NCBI RefSeq assembly: GCF_002741035.1
Contig: NZ_CP016808.1
Span: 3,954,501 to 4,018,500 of the forward strand
Length of the DNA: 64,000 bases
Direction: 5' to 3'
Origin: Paenibacillus sp. BIHB 4019
Lineage (GTDB): Bacteria; Bacillota; Bacilli; Paenibacillales; Paenibacillaceae
In this document: piece by piece, positions 43,832-51,446 of the stretch
Layout: each line of letters starts with the position of its first letter
Numbering within the stretch: the stretch's first letter is position 1
Notes under the pieces: generated by a model
Database searches by the model: none
Seen by the model: only the letters and a program-made list of their open reading frames with translations
Told to the model about the DNA's origin: nothing
Made by a program: the position numbers and the translations under genes

Positions 43832-45862
43832 ATGAGCCAATTGCTTACGATGGAGCATCTGACGGTTGATTTTAAGACGAAACGGGGCTTGCTTAGAGCC
43901 ATTACAGACGTTTCGCTTCATATTGCGCCTGGGGAAACGGTATGTCTCGTTGGCGAATCCGGCAGCGGCAAAACGATTACGTCCAAAGCCATCATGCGCC
44001 TGATCGACTATGAGAACGGCGTTATTGCCGGAGGCAGCATGAGGCTCGGTGATGCGGATCTCGTCGCGATGCCGGAGAAGGAGCTGCGCGCGCTGCGGGG
44101 CAAGCGGATGGCGATGGTTTTTCAAGAGCCGATGGCGGCGTTTGATCCGATTTTTACAATTGGGAGCCAAATTACCGAGGTTATTGAACGCCATCAGCGT
44201 GGCAAAAAGCGCGAGGCGTGGGAACGCGCTGTCCATTTGCTGCGCCGGGTCGGCATTCCTGAGCCGGAGGCGCGGATGAAGCAGTATCCGGGCGAGCTGT
44301 CGGGAGGCATGCTGCAGCGGGCTATGATCGCCATGGCGCTCGCTTGCGGGCCAGAGCTGCTGATTGCGGATGAGCCTACGACGGCTCTGGATGTGACGAT
44401 ACAGGCACAAATTCTTCATTTGCTGCAAGAGCTTAAAGAAGAATTTAATATGGGGATTTTGCTAGTCACGCATGATATGGGCATTGCCGCCGAGATGGCG
44501 GATCGCATTATCGTCATGTATGCTGGGCAGGTTGTCGAGCAAGCGACCGCAGCCGAGCTATTCGGGCAGCCGCATCATCCGTATACGAGAGGGCTGCTGC
44601 AATCGATTACGACGATGGACAGCGACCGCAGCGTCAAGCTTCATTCCATCGAGGGCTCTATCCCGAGCTTATCGGAGCTGCCGTCCGGCTGCCGTTTTCA
44701 CCCGCGCTGCTCCTACGCGACGGATAGATGCCGCAGCGAAAGCCCGCCGCTGCTTGCGATAGGCGAACGTCTGAGCGCATGCTGGCATGCCGAGCAGCTC
44801 GTTCAATCCGCAGAATGGGCAGCTAGTGCCGGGCTAACCAATGCAATAACCGCTGAGTCTCCGATTGTGGCTCTCCAAGAGGCTGGCCAGCAAGGCGAAA
44901 ATCTGTTCGAGGTAAGCGGGCTAAGTAAATTTTATCCGATCCAGAGAGGCTTGCTGCATCGTTCAGGCCCGCAGGTCAGAGCGGTGGACAACGTTTCGTT
45001 TTCTATAAAAAAAGGGGAAACCTTTGGCCTCGTCGGGGAGTCTGGCAGCGGCAAATCGACGCTTGGGCGGGTCATTTTGCAATTGGAGCAGGCGACGGCT
45101 GGCAGCGTTAAGTTTCAGGGCAGGGAGCTGACCGGGCAAAGCAGCTCGGAGCTGCGGCAGGCGCGGCGCGATATGCAAATTGTTTTTCAGGACCCGTATG
45201 GCTCGGTTAATCCGCGCTGGCGCATCGGCGACATTATCGGCGAGCCGCTGCGCGTCCATGACAATGCTGCCAGCAAGGAAAGAAAAGCGCGCGTAGAGGA
45301 GCTCATGGAGCTAGTCGGGCTGAAAGCAGACTGGTACAGCCGCTATCCGCATGAATTTTCCGGCGGGCAGCGCCAGCGTATTGGAATTGCCCGTGCCATC
45401 GCGCTTAATCCAAGCTTTATTCTCGCGGATGAAGCGGTATCGGCGCTTGATGTGTCGGTGCAGGCGCAAATCGTCAATCTCATGCAGCATTTGCAGCAAA
45501 AAATGAATCTGACCTATTTGTTTATCGCCCATGGGCTGAATATCGTCAGACATATTTCCGACCGGATCGGCGTCATGTATTTGGGCAAGCTGGTCGAAAT
45601 TGCGCCCAGCGAGGAACTGTTTCTCCGCCCAGCGCATCCGTATACGCAAGGATTAATTGCTTCCATCCCCCAGCCCGGCCCCGGGCGAACGCGAACATTT
45701 CGCGCGATTGAAGGAGAAATCCCCTCTCCGGCCAATCCGCCATCCGGCTGCCGCTTTCATACGCGCTGCCCTATGGCAACGGAGCGCTGCAGGGAGGCGG
45801 AGCCCGAACTGCAGCTTATTGGCAGCGAGCATTATGCCGCTTGCCACTATGTATTAGGTTAA
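43832..45862 (+). CDS. Fused double ATPase of a peptide-type ABC importer (DppD-DppF fusion)
   Basis: A 676-residue protein carrying both ATPase domains that are usually separate. The first has Walker A GESGSGKT, signature LSGGMLQRA and Walker [13 protein letters not shown], then an oligo_HPY region with the cysteine cluster [15 protein letters not shown]. The second, from about residue 350, has [17 protein letters not shown] and [12 protein letters not shown], and its own cluster [15 protein letters not shown]. In DppD/DppF-type proteins these clusters can hold a [4Fe-4S] centre. Both sites look functional. The fusion matches the GsiA/YejF architecture. GAAGGAAGGCGGAAGGAGG precedes the ATG. 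Confidence 0.92.
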   Translation: MSQLLTMEHLTVDFKTKRGLLRAITDVSLHIAPGETVCLVGESGSGKTITSKAIMRLIDYENGVIAGGSMRLGDADLVAMPEKELRALRGKRMAMVFQEPMAAFDPIFTIGSQITEVIERHQRGKKREAWERAVHLLRRVGIPEPEARMKQYPGELSGGMLQRAMIAMALACGPELLIADEPTTALDVTIQAQILHLLQELKEEFNMGILLVTHDMGIAAEMADRIIVMYAGQVVEQATAAELFGQPHHPYTRGLLQSITTMDSDRSVKLHSIEGSIPSLSELPSGCRFHPRCSYATDRCRSESPPLLAIGERLSACWHAEQLVQSAEWAASAGLTNAITAESPIVALQEAGQQGENLFEVSGLSKFYPIQRGLLHRSGPQVRAVDNVSFSIKKGETFGLVGESGSGKSTLGRVILQLEQATAGSVKFQGRELTGQSSSELRQARRDMQIVFQDPYGSVNPRWRIGDIIGEPLRVHDNAASKERKARVEELMELVGLKADWYSRYPHEFSGGQRQRIGIARAIALNPSFILADEAVSALDVSVQAQIVNLMQHLQQKMNLTYLFIAHGLNIVRHISDRIGVMYLGKLVEIAPSEELFLRPAHPYTQGLIASIPQPGPGRTRTFRAIEGEIPSPANPPSGCRFHTRCPMATERCREAEPELQLIGSEHYAACHYVLG

Positions 45863-45885
45863 TATTTATAAAGGAGGCTGTAACG

Positions 45886-46155
45886 ATGTCCGCAGCAAAA
45901 AAGGTAATTGTATGGAGCAAAACAGGCTGCCAGTATTGTGGCACAGTGAAACAATTTTTGGAGCAAAACAACCAGCCCTATGAAAATATCGATATTGAAG
46001 GCAAAGATTATTTGCGCGACGTCCTTGAAGCCAAATACGGCATCCGCCACGTTCCTGTAGTAGAAATCGGCAGCGACGGCGTCTACACCGCCGTTACGGA
46101 CTGGGATTTGGAAAAAATCAAGGCACTGATCTCACCTGCCCCAGTAGCAGGCTAA
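45886..46155 (+). CDS. Glutaredoxin-like protein (CmoI/YtnI-type context)
   Basis: An 89-residue thioredoxin-fold protein with the active-site motif CQYC after VIVWSKTG, a cis-Pro segment HVPVVEI and a C-terminal helix. It starts at ATG 45886, eight bases after AAAGGAGG, and only 23 bases beyond the ATPase stop. A small glutaredoxin next to a YtnJ-like monooxygenase also occurs in the B. subtilis ytm/cmo operon (YtnI). It may reduce a disulfide or mixed disulfide made in the same pathway, or reactivate an enzyme; this is inferred from context. Confidence 0.85.
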   Translation: MSAAKKVIVWSKTGCQYCGTVKQFLEQNNQPYENIDIEGKDYLRDVLEAKYGIRHVPVVEIGSDGVYTAVTDWDLEKIKALISPAPVAG

Positions 46156-46184
46156 GCGCTTCGAAATCGTGCGAAGCCCACTGC

Positions 46185-46224
46185 CCGTCAACTCAGATGT
46201 AGCTTGTTACAGCTGAGTTGACGG
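46185..46224. repeat. 12-bp perfect inverted repeat after the monooxygenase operon
   Basis: CCGTCAACTCAG (46185-46196) and CTGAGTTGACGG (46213-46224). No T-run follows, so it is either a processing or stabilising hairpin for the operon transcript or a weak terminator. Confidence 0.7.
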
Positions 46225-46282
46225 TCTAGGGGCAGAGACGGGAAGAAGCGCTAACAGCTCCTCTAGGGTGTATATGCAAACC

Positions 46283-46333
46283 GGAGCATGCAATTGCTGC
46301 CAAGAGCATAGAGCTCTTGTCGCTCCCTTTTTA
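46283..46333 (+). terminator. Probable intrinsic terminator of the monooxygenase-ABC operon
   Basis: Outer arms GGAGC (46283-46287) / GCTCC (46322-46326) enclose CAAGAGC (46301-46307) / GCTCTTG (46313-46319); CTTTTT follows. Confidence 0.65.
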
Positions 46334-46345
46334 TTGGAGGACTGA

Positions 46346-46390
46346 GTTTCCGCTATTCTGGATTTTGAATCGATTTCAGGCCGTAAGCGG
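46346..46390 (-). repeat. AATAGCGG dispersed repeat, full unit A
   Basis: Read on the minus strand this is CCGCTTACGGCCTGAA, 17 variable bases, then AATAGCGGAAAC. The unit at 59126-59179 has the same two blocks with exactly the same 17-base spacing. Confidence 0.75.
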
Positions 46391-46445
46391 ACAGGAAAAC
46401 CGTTATGGTCCTCCTTGGGGCCGTCAAAATGGCTAAAGGCAGCAT

Positions 46446-46466
46446 AATAGCGGCTCCTGAGTCCGC
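46446..46466 (+). repeat. AATAGCGG-N7-GTCCGC partial repeat
   Basis: AATAGCGG (46446-46453), seven bases, GTCCGC (46461-46466). The same spaced pair recurs at 46497-46517 and, with one change, at 59159-59179. Confidence 0.6.
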
Positions 46467-46496
46467 ATCCTATGCGAAAACCCTTGATTCTGTTGA

Positions 46497-46517
46497 AATA
46501 GCGGCTGCTTTGTCCGC
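46497..46517 (+). repeat. AATAGCGG-N7-GTCCGC partial repeat
   Basis: AATAGCGG (46497-46504), seven bases, GTCCGC (46512-46517); 51 bases downstream of the previous partial unit. Confidence 0.6.
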
Positions 46518-46569
46518 CGAGTCAAAAAATATTTAGAGTTCCTAACCATAACTTTTTGAAGGTTTAAGA

Positions 46570-46631
46570 GGGAAAGACTGTCCATCAGTAGGTTTATGTT
46601 ACTGACGGATGGTTTTTCCTTTTTCTTTATT
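46570..46631 (+). terminator. Terminator-like hairpin
   Basis: GGAAA and CCATC on the left pair with GATGG and TTTCC on the right around an AGTA/TACT core, and a T-rich tail follows. No transcript is known to reach it, so its role is uncertain. Confidence 0.4.
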
Positions 46632-46710
46632 GTAGCTGAACAGGGAGAGGGGGGAAGGAGCGGAGAGAAAGGTTGGCACTGGAGGAAAGCATCTTCGTAA
46701 GCATGGACTA

Positions 46711-46763
46711 TTGTTTTCGGATTTCTACCTCAGCGAGGAATAATATAAGAAATCCGAAAACAA
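46711..46763. repeat. 16-bp perfect inverted repeat with nested hairpin loop
   Basis: TTGTTTTCGGATTTCT (46711-46726) and AGAAATCCGAAAACAA (46748-46763) enclose a 21-base loop that itself contains CCTC-AGC-GAGG. There is no T-run. It lies about 225 bases upstream of the GH74 gene. Confidence 0.75.
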
Positions 46764-46876
46764 CAGCGGCTGGAAGCGGGGCCTTTCTCGCAGCAGCGAT
46801 CATCGCACCTGACCCCCGAAAATGGTTCAACATATAATTTTCTTCCCCCTGATTTTTCCATGATATAAAAACCAAT

Positions 46877-46903
46877 TTTAAGGGTATAAATACCAGCCTT
46901 AAA
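46877..46903. promoter_or_regulatory. Palindromic operator candidate upstream of the GH74 gene
   Basis: TTTAAGG (46877-46883) and CCTTAAA (46897-46903) enclose GTAT-AA-ATAC. A TAAAAT (46909-46914) just downstream could be a -10 element, so a regulator bound here would control the glycanase gene. Confidence 0.45.
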
Positions 46904-46988
46904 TAGAGTAAAATAGTTTAGATAACGAACTTGGCGCAGGCAAATTTCGAACCGCACAAATGTTTGCGCTTACAGAAACAGGAACTTT

Positions 46989-49958
46989 ATGATGGAAAGG
47001 GTGGAATTTATATTGGTTATTCGGATATTTGGCAGCTTGCTGACAGCAGCGGCATTAACGGCCTCTTTAGTGGGAAGCGCAGCAGCTGCGGCTCCGGCCC
47101 CAGCTCCAGCGGCAGACAAAAACAGCAGCAAAACGGCACCACAGCAGCCCGCTTATGATTGGGGAAGGGCGAAGGTCGTGGGTGGCGGCTTTGTGCCCGG
47201 CATTGTGTATAATCCTTCCGAGAAGGATTTAATTTATGCGCGGACGGACATTGGCGGCGCGTATCGCTTCGATCCCGCGACGCAAAGCTGGATTCAGCTC
47301 TTGGATTTTGTCGGCTTCGAGGAATGGAGCATGCTGGGCGTAGAAAGCATCGCGACGGACCCTGTGGAGACGAATCGGGTTTATGCGGCGGTAGGCACGT
47401 ATACGAACGATTGGACAGATACGCCGGGCATGATTTTGCGCTCGACGGACAAAGGAAACAGCTGGCAGCGGACAGTGCTCCCGTTCAAGCTTGGCGGCAA
47501 TATGCCGGGGCGCTCGATGGGCGAGCGACTGGTCATCGATCCGAATGATAACCGGATTTTGTATCTCGGGGCGCGCAGCGGCAATGGTCTGTGGCGCAGT
47601 ACGGATTACGGAGAGACCTGGAGCAAGGTGGACAGCTTTACAGCGAGCGGCAACGTAAAGGATTATTTTGACGATATCGTTGGCGTGGCTTGGATTACGT
47701 TCGATCAAGCGACGGGCTCGAAGGGCAAAAAGTCGCAAACGATTTATGTAGGCGTAGCTGACAATGAGCAAAGCATATACCGCAGCACGGACGGCGGGGA
47801 AACATGGGAAGCAGTAGCGGGGCAGCCGAAGCAAGGTTTTGTGCCGCATCATGGGGTGTTGGACGGCAAAGGCCATCTATACGTTACATATAATGAATTT
47901 GTCGGCCCTTATGATGGCGGCAAAGGCGCTGTGTGGAAGCTGGATACCACAACCGGCGTATGGACCGATATTAGCCCTACCGGAAATACGGACAATCCGT
48001 ATGGCGGACTGGCAGTAGATGCGCGGCAGCCGAATACGCTAATGGTAGCGACGATGAACAAATGGTGGCCGGATGATGTCATTTACCGCAGCACGAATGG
48101 CGGCGCGACATGGGAGCCTTTCTGGACGCTCGATTTTTCGGAAAATCCGAACCGGGAAAATCGTTTTACGATTGAATATGCGGATTCCCCTTGGCTGGAT
48201 TGGGGCGAGAAAAAAGAGCTTCCCGAAATTGCGCCGAAGCTTGGCTGGATGATTGGCGATTTGGAAATTGATCCATTCAATTCGGACAATATGATGTACG
48301 GCACGGGCGCAACGCTGTTCGGCGCGAGCAACTTAACGGATTTTGATAAAGACAAAAAGGTCGATATTACCGTCATGGCAGACGGTATTGAAGAAACAGC
48401 TGTGCTTGGCCTCATCAGCCCGCCGTCAGGGGCGCCATTGCTGAGCGCGATGGGCGATATTGGCGGCTTCCGCCATGAAAGCCTGGACCAAGCGCCGGAG
48501 ATGATTACGAGCCCGTATATCGGTACGAGCACGGATATTGATTTTGCCGAGCTGAAGCCAGATATCGTCGTGCGTGTCGGCCATGCGGAAGGGACAGCAG
48601 CAAGAATGGGCGTTTCCACAGATAACGGCAAAACGTGGACGCCGGCAGCGAACGCCTGGACAGCGGCGGATGAGGACAAAACAAGCGGCGGTTTTGCTGC
48701 TGTAAGCGCAGACGGCAGTGCTATCGTATGGAGCCCGAGCAGCGCGGATGAACAGACAGCGCGGCCAGTCAGCTACTCCACCGATTTAGGAAAAACGTGG
48801 ACGGCATCGAAGGGCTTGCCTGAAAAGGCTCGCGTATCGGCAGATCGGGTAAATCCGAAGCTCTTCTACGGCTTCGCCGCGGGTGCGTTCTACGTCAGCA
48901 AGGATGGCGGAGCGACTTTCACGGCATCGAAGGCGACAGGCTTGCCGCAAGTAATTACAAGCAACTTCAAGGCGATGCCAGGCAAAGAAGGCGACATTTG
49001 GATCGCTGGAGCCAAAGACAATAAAAAAGTCGAAAGCGCCTATGGCTTATGGCATTCGGCCGATGCAGGCAAGACGTTTGCGAAGGTTGTAGGCGTGGAG
49101 GAAGCGGCAACGATTGGTTTTGGCAAAGCGGCACCGGGAAAAACAAATATGACGCTTTATTCCTACGCGAAGATCGGCGGCACATATGGCATTTTCCGCT
49201 CGAAGGACCTCGGCAAAAACTGGGTTCGCATCAATGATGACCAGCATCAATTCGGTTCCGCTAATACGGCGATTACAGGCGATCCAAGGGTCTACGGCCG
49301 TGTGTATATGGCGACGAATGGACTGGGGATTGTCGTTGGCGAATTGAAGGATGGCATTAGCTATGAATTCACCGATTTGAGCGGCGTGTATGCGGAAGCG
49401 CAGCAGGCGATTGCTTTTTTATATGGCAAGGGCGTTATAACAGGGAAAAATGATACGGAGTTCCAGCCGGGTGCGCAGGTAACTAGAGCAGAGTTCGTCA
49501 AGCTGCTGGTGGGTACGCTCGGACTTGTGCCAGAGGGCACATCAAGCTTTGCGGATGTAACTGCAAGCGCATGGTATGCGCCATATATTGCCGCAGCTGA
49601 GAAAGCGGGCATTACAGCGCTTCTGGCGCAAGCAAGCGGCGGAGAAGGCAGCTTATTTGAGCCGAACGAGCCGATTACACGGCAGGATATGGCGGTAATG
49701 CTTGCGAGCGGCTGGAAAGCGACAGGCCAGACGCTGCCGGAGCTGCCTGCTGGCAGCGTGCCAGTGTTCACCGATAGTCAGACCATTGCTGCTTATGCGA
49801 AGGATACAGTAGCGCTGGTGGGACAAGCGGGATTAATGAAAGGCAAGCCGGACGGCAGCTTCGGCGCGATTGATCCGACCAACCGTGCGGATGCGACGGT
49901 CGTTATCTATAGGCTTCATACGCTATTCTCGCAAGCTCAGGCAGCAAAAACAGAGTAA
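46989..49958 (+). CDS. Secreted GH74 xyloglucanase with three SLH cell-wall anchoring domains
   Basis: A 989-residue exported enzyme. The signal peptide ends in an Ala-rich stretch near residue 36. Residues 55-780 form the two seven-bladed propellers of GH74, with many BNR-type repeats (STDGGETWEAV, STNGGATWEPF, STDLGKTWTAS). Candidate catalytic Asps are Asp87 in RTDIGGAYR and Asp490 in MGDIGGFRHE, both at the conserved positions. Three SLH repeats follow (about 800-860, 863-925, 930-985), which bind pyruvylated wall polymer. It should cut xyloglucan at the cell surface. The ATG at 46989 is used; ATG 46992 and a TTG at 47013 with GGAAAGGGTGG upstream are alternatives. Confidence 0.92.
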   Translation: MMERVEFILVIRIFGSLLTAAALTASLVGSAAAAAPAPAPAADKNSSKTAPQQPAYDWGRAKVVGGGFVPGIVYNPSEKDLIYARTDIGGAYRFDPATQSWIQLLDFVGFEEWSMLGVESIATDPVETNRVYAAVGTYTNDWTDTPGMILRSTDKGNSWQRTVLPFKLGGNMPGRSMGERLVIDPNDNRILYLGARSGNGLWRSTDYGETWSKVDSFTASGNVKDYFDDIVGVAWITFDQATGSKGKKSQTIYVGVADNEQSIYRSTDGGETWEAVAGQPKQGFVPHHGVLDGKGHLYVTYNEFVGPYDGGKGAVWKLDTTTGVWTDISPTGNTDNPYGGLAVDARQPNTLMVATMNKWWPDDVIYRSTNGGATWEPFWTLDFSENPNRENRFTIEYADSPWLDWGEKKELPEIAPKLGWMIGDLEIDPFNSDNMMYGTGATLFGASNLTDFDKDKKVDITVMADGIEETAVLGLISPPSGAPLLSAMGDIGGFRHESLDQAPEMITSPYIGTSTDIDFAELKPDIVVRVGHAEGTAARMGVSTDNGKTWTPAANAWTAADEDKTSGGFAAVSADGSAIVWSPSSADEQTARPVSYSTDLGKTWTASKGLPEKARVSADRVNPKLFYGFAAGAFYVSKDGGATFTASKATGLPQVITSNFKAMPGKEGDIWIAGAKDNKKVESAYGLWHSADAGKTFAKVVGVEEAATIGFGKAAPGKTNMTLYSYAKIGGTYGIFRSKDLGKNWVRINDDQHQFGSANTAITGDPRVYGRVYMATNGLGIVVGELKDGISYEFTDLSGVYAEAQQAIAFLYGKGVITGKNDTEFQPGAQVTRAEFVKLLVGTLGLVPEGTSSFADVTASAWYAPYIAAAEKAGITALLAQASGGEGSLFEPNEPITRQDMAVMLASGWKATGQTLPELPAGSVPVFTDSQTIAAYAKDTVALVGQAGLMKGKPDGSFGAIDPTNRADATVVIYRLHTLFSQAQAAKTE

Positions 49959-49965
49959 TAAATAA

Positions 49966-50015
49966 AGGGCTGGCTCGCAAGCAGATGTATATGCTTGCGG
50001 GCCAGCCCTATTTTT
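49966..50015. terminator. Intrinsic terminator after the GH74 gene
   Basis: AGGGCTGGCTCGCAAGCA (49966-49983) pairs with TGCTTGCGGGCCAGCCCT (49992-50009) with one mismatch, followed by ATTTTT. It may also serve the convergent gene. Confidence 0.88.
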
Positions 50016-50025
50016 CAACAGCCTT

Positions 50026-50322
50026 CTATTCGTCTGCTTCGTGCCAATGCTCCTGGCAGAAGGCAAGCACAAGCTGCTCTTCCTCGTCTTCCAGCTCAAA
50101 ATCCAAAATGCGCTCGGTCTCGCGCTCGATAATTTCGTGCTTGGCAATTTTGGCTTGGTCGCCATCCTTGGCAAATACAGCACGTACATAAAGCCCTTTA
50201 GGCGAATAAATATCGTCGTCCTCGGCTGCTTCAATATCGATAATAAACTCGTAGCGTTTACCGGTTAAAATGCCGAAAGGGTCTTTAATATATTGCACGC
50301 TGTAGCTGGAAATTTCAATCAT
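50026..50322 (-). CDS. DUF6509-like small acidic protein
   Basis: A 98-residue protein: MIEISSYSVQYIKDPFGILTGKRYEF at the N terminus, then an acidic region and a C-terminal FELEDEEEQLVLAFCQEHW. I recall this layout from the uncharacterised DUF6509 family of Bacillales. It has no signal peptide or membrane segment. Function is unknown. The ATG at 50322 follows AAGGATGATACG on the minus strand. It converges on the GH74 gene. Confidence 0.7.
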   Translation of the reverse strand: MIEISSYSVQYIKDPFGILTGKRYEFIIDIEAAEDDDIYSPKGLYVRAVFAKDGDQAKIAKHEIIERETERILDFELEDEEEQLVLAFCQEHWHEADE

Positions 50323-50407
50323 CGTATCATCCTTTGATGTGGTTTTCCCTCCATTATAGCAGAGTTGCTTCGCGAAGGCAGGCTTTCCTATGTATAAGCT
50401 GGATTTA

Positions 50408-50503
50408 TTAGCTCGGTTTATGTGCTTTGTCGGTATTGTCGCCTTTAGGCGGCAGGACGGAGATAGCGATTACAAGTTGTGCCAAATAACGGCGGAGCTT
50501 CAT
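50408..50503 (-). CDS. Possible 31-residue peptide
   Basis: A short frame ATG 50503 to TAA 50408 encodes KLRRYLAQLVIAISVLPPKGD and a polar tail, a positively charged start, a short hydrophobic stretch and a hydrophilic C terminus. GGGGGT lies seven bases upstream of the ATG. The layout recalls small exported or membrane-active peptides, but no family is recognised and the frame is short enough to arise by chance. Confidence 0.3.
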   Translation of the reverse strand: MKLRRYLAQLVIAISVLPPKGDNTDKAHKPS

Positions 50504-50579
50504 CACATGGACCCCCTCGCATAATCATATACAAGCTTGTAGCTATTATTAATCGCGTTGTCGAAATTTGAAACAGAAG

Positions 50580-50599
50580 TATTCCAATTTATTGGAATA
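50580..50599. promoter_or_regulatory. Palindromic operator candidate upstream of the two-component pair
   Basis: TATTCCAATTTATTGGAATA has perfect 9-base arms separated by two bases. It lies 140 bases upstream of the response regulator start and could be its operator or that of the small leftward frame. Confidence 0.45.
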
Positions 50600-50738
50600 A
50601 CAGTTTGTCATTTGGGCATTCGCGGCTGCTGCTTGGCTCGGTTGTTGCTTCCTCTGCCACAAATAGCCTAATATAAACGTAATCACACATGCTGGATTAA
50701 GGATGTGGGCAGGAGCGGAGAGACAGGGAGGGACAGCG

Positions 50739-51446
50739 ATGAATGAGTCCATATTAATTGTAGAGGATGAGCAGAAAATCGCACGGGTGCTGGAAATTGA
50801 GCTGGAAGCGGAAGGTTATCGCGTTTCCAAGGCGAATGACGGCTTGCAGGCGCTTGAGCTGTACCGCACAGGCGAATGGGATCTAGTATTGCTTGACGTT
50901 ATGCTTCCAGGCATTAGCGGCATCGAAATTTTACGGCGAATCCGGGCGACCGATGCTGCGACGCCTGTTATTTTGCTGACGGCGAAAAGCTCCGTAGAGG
51001 ACAAGGTGTCGGGGCTTGATTTGGGCGCTAACGATTATATGACGAAGCCTTTTCAAATTGAGGAGCTGCTGGCGAGAATTCGGGCGGCACTTAGACAGCG
51101 CTTGATTCCCTCAGAGGCAGGCGGCGTACAATTAGTGGACGGGACATGGCTGCTGGCTGGCGATTTAAAGCTGAATGAGACGACGCGCGAAGTTATTCGT
51201 TCGGGCAAAAGCATCGAGCTGACGCCGCGTGAATTTGATCTGCTCAGCTATCTGCTGAAGCATCAGCGCCAAGTGCTGGGGCGCGAGCAAATAGTTGAGG
51301 CAGTCTGGGGCTACGACTACTACGGCGACACGAACGTTGTTGATGTGTACATTCGCTATGTGCGCAAAAAGGTCGATACAGGCTTTGCCAGCGAGCTCAT
51401 CCATACGGTGCGCGGAGTCGGCTACGTGCTCAAGGAAGCGCAATGA
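50739..51446 (+). CDS. OmpR/PhoB-family response regulator
   Basis: A 235-residue regulator with a receiver domain (acidic pair at ED9-10, phosphoacceptor Asp53 in LLDVMLPG, Lys in DYMTKPF) and a C-terminal winged helix (LTPREFDLLSYLLKHQRQVLGREQIVEAVWGYDYYGDTNVVDVYI). The ATG at 50739 is preceded by GGGAGGGACAGC. It overlaps the kinase gene by four bases (ATGA). Target genes are not evident. Confidence 0.92.
   Translation: MNESILIVEDEQKIARVLEIELEAEGYRVSKANDGLQALELYRTGEWDLVLLDVMLPGISGIEILRRIRATDAATPVILLTAKSSVEDKVSGLDLGANDYMTKPFQIEELLARIRAALRQRLIPSEAGGVQLVDGTWLLAGDLKLNETTREVIRSGKSIELTPREFDLLSYLLKHQRQVLGREQIVEAVWGYDYYGDTNVVDVYIRYVRKKVDTGFASELIHTVRGVGYVLKEAQ

Larger units (their letters stand above)
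46156..46988. other. 833-base intergenic region rich in hairpins and repeats
   Basis: No protein-coding frame is convincing. From left to right it holds a 12-bp inverted repeat (46185-46224), a likely terminator (46283-46333), one full and two partial AATAGCGG repeat units (46346-46517), a second terminator-like hairpin (46570-46631), a 16-bp perfect inverted repeat (46711-46763) and a palindromic operator candidate (46877-46903) before the GH74 gene. Confidence 0.7.
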
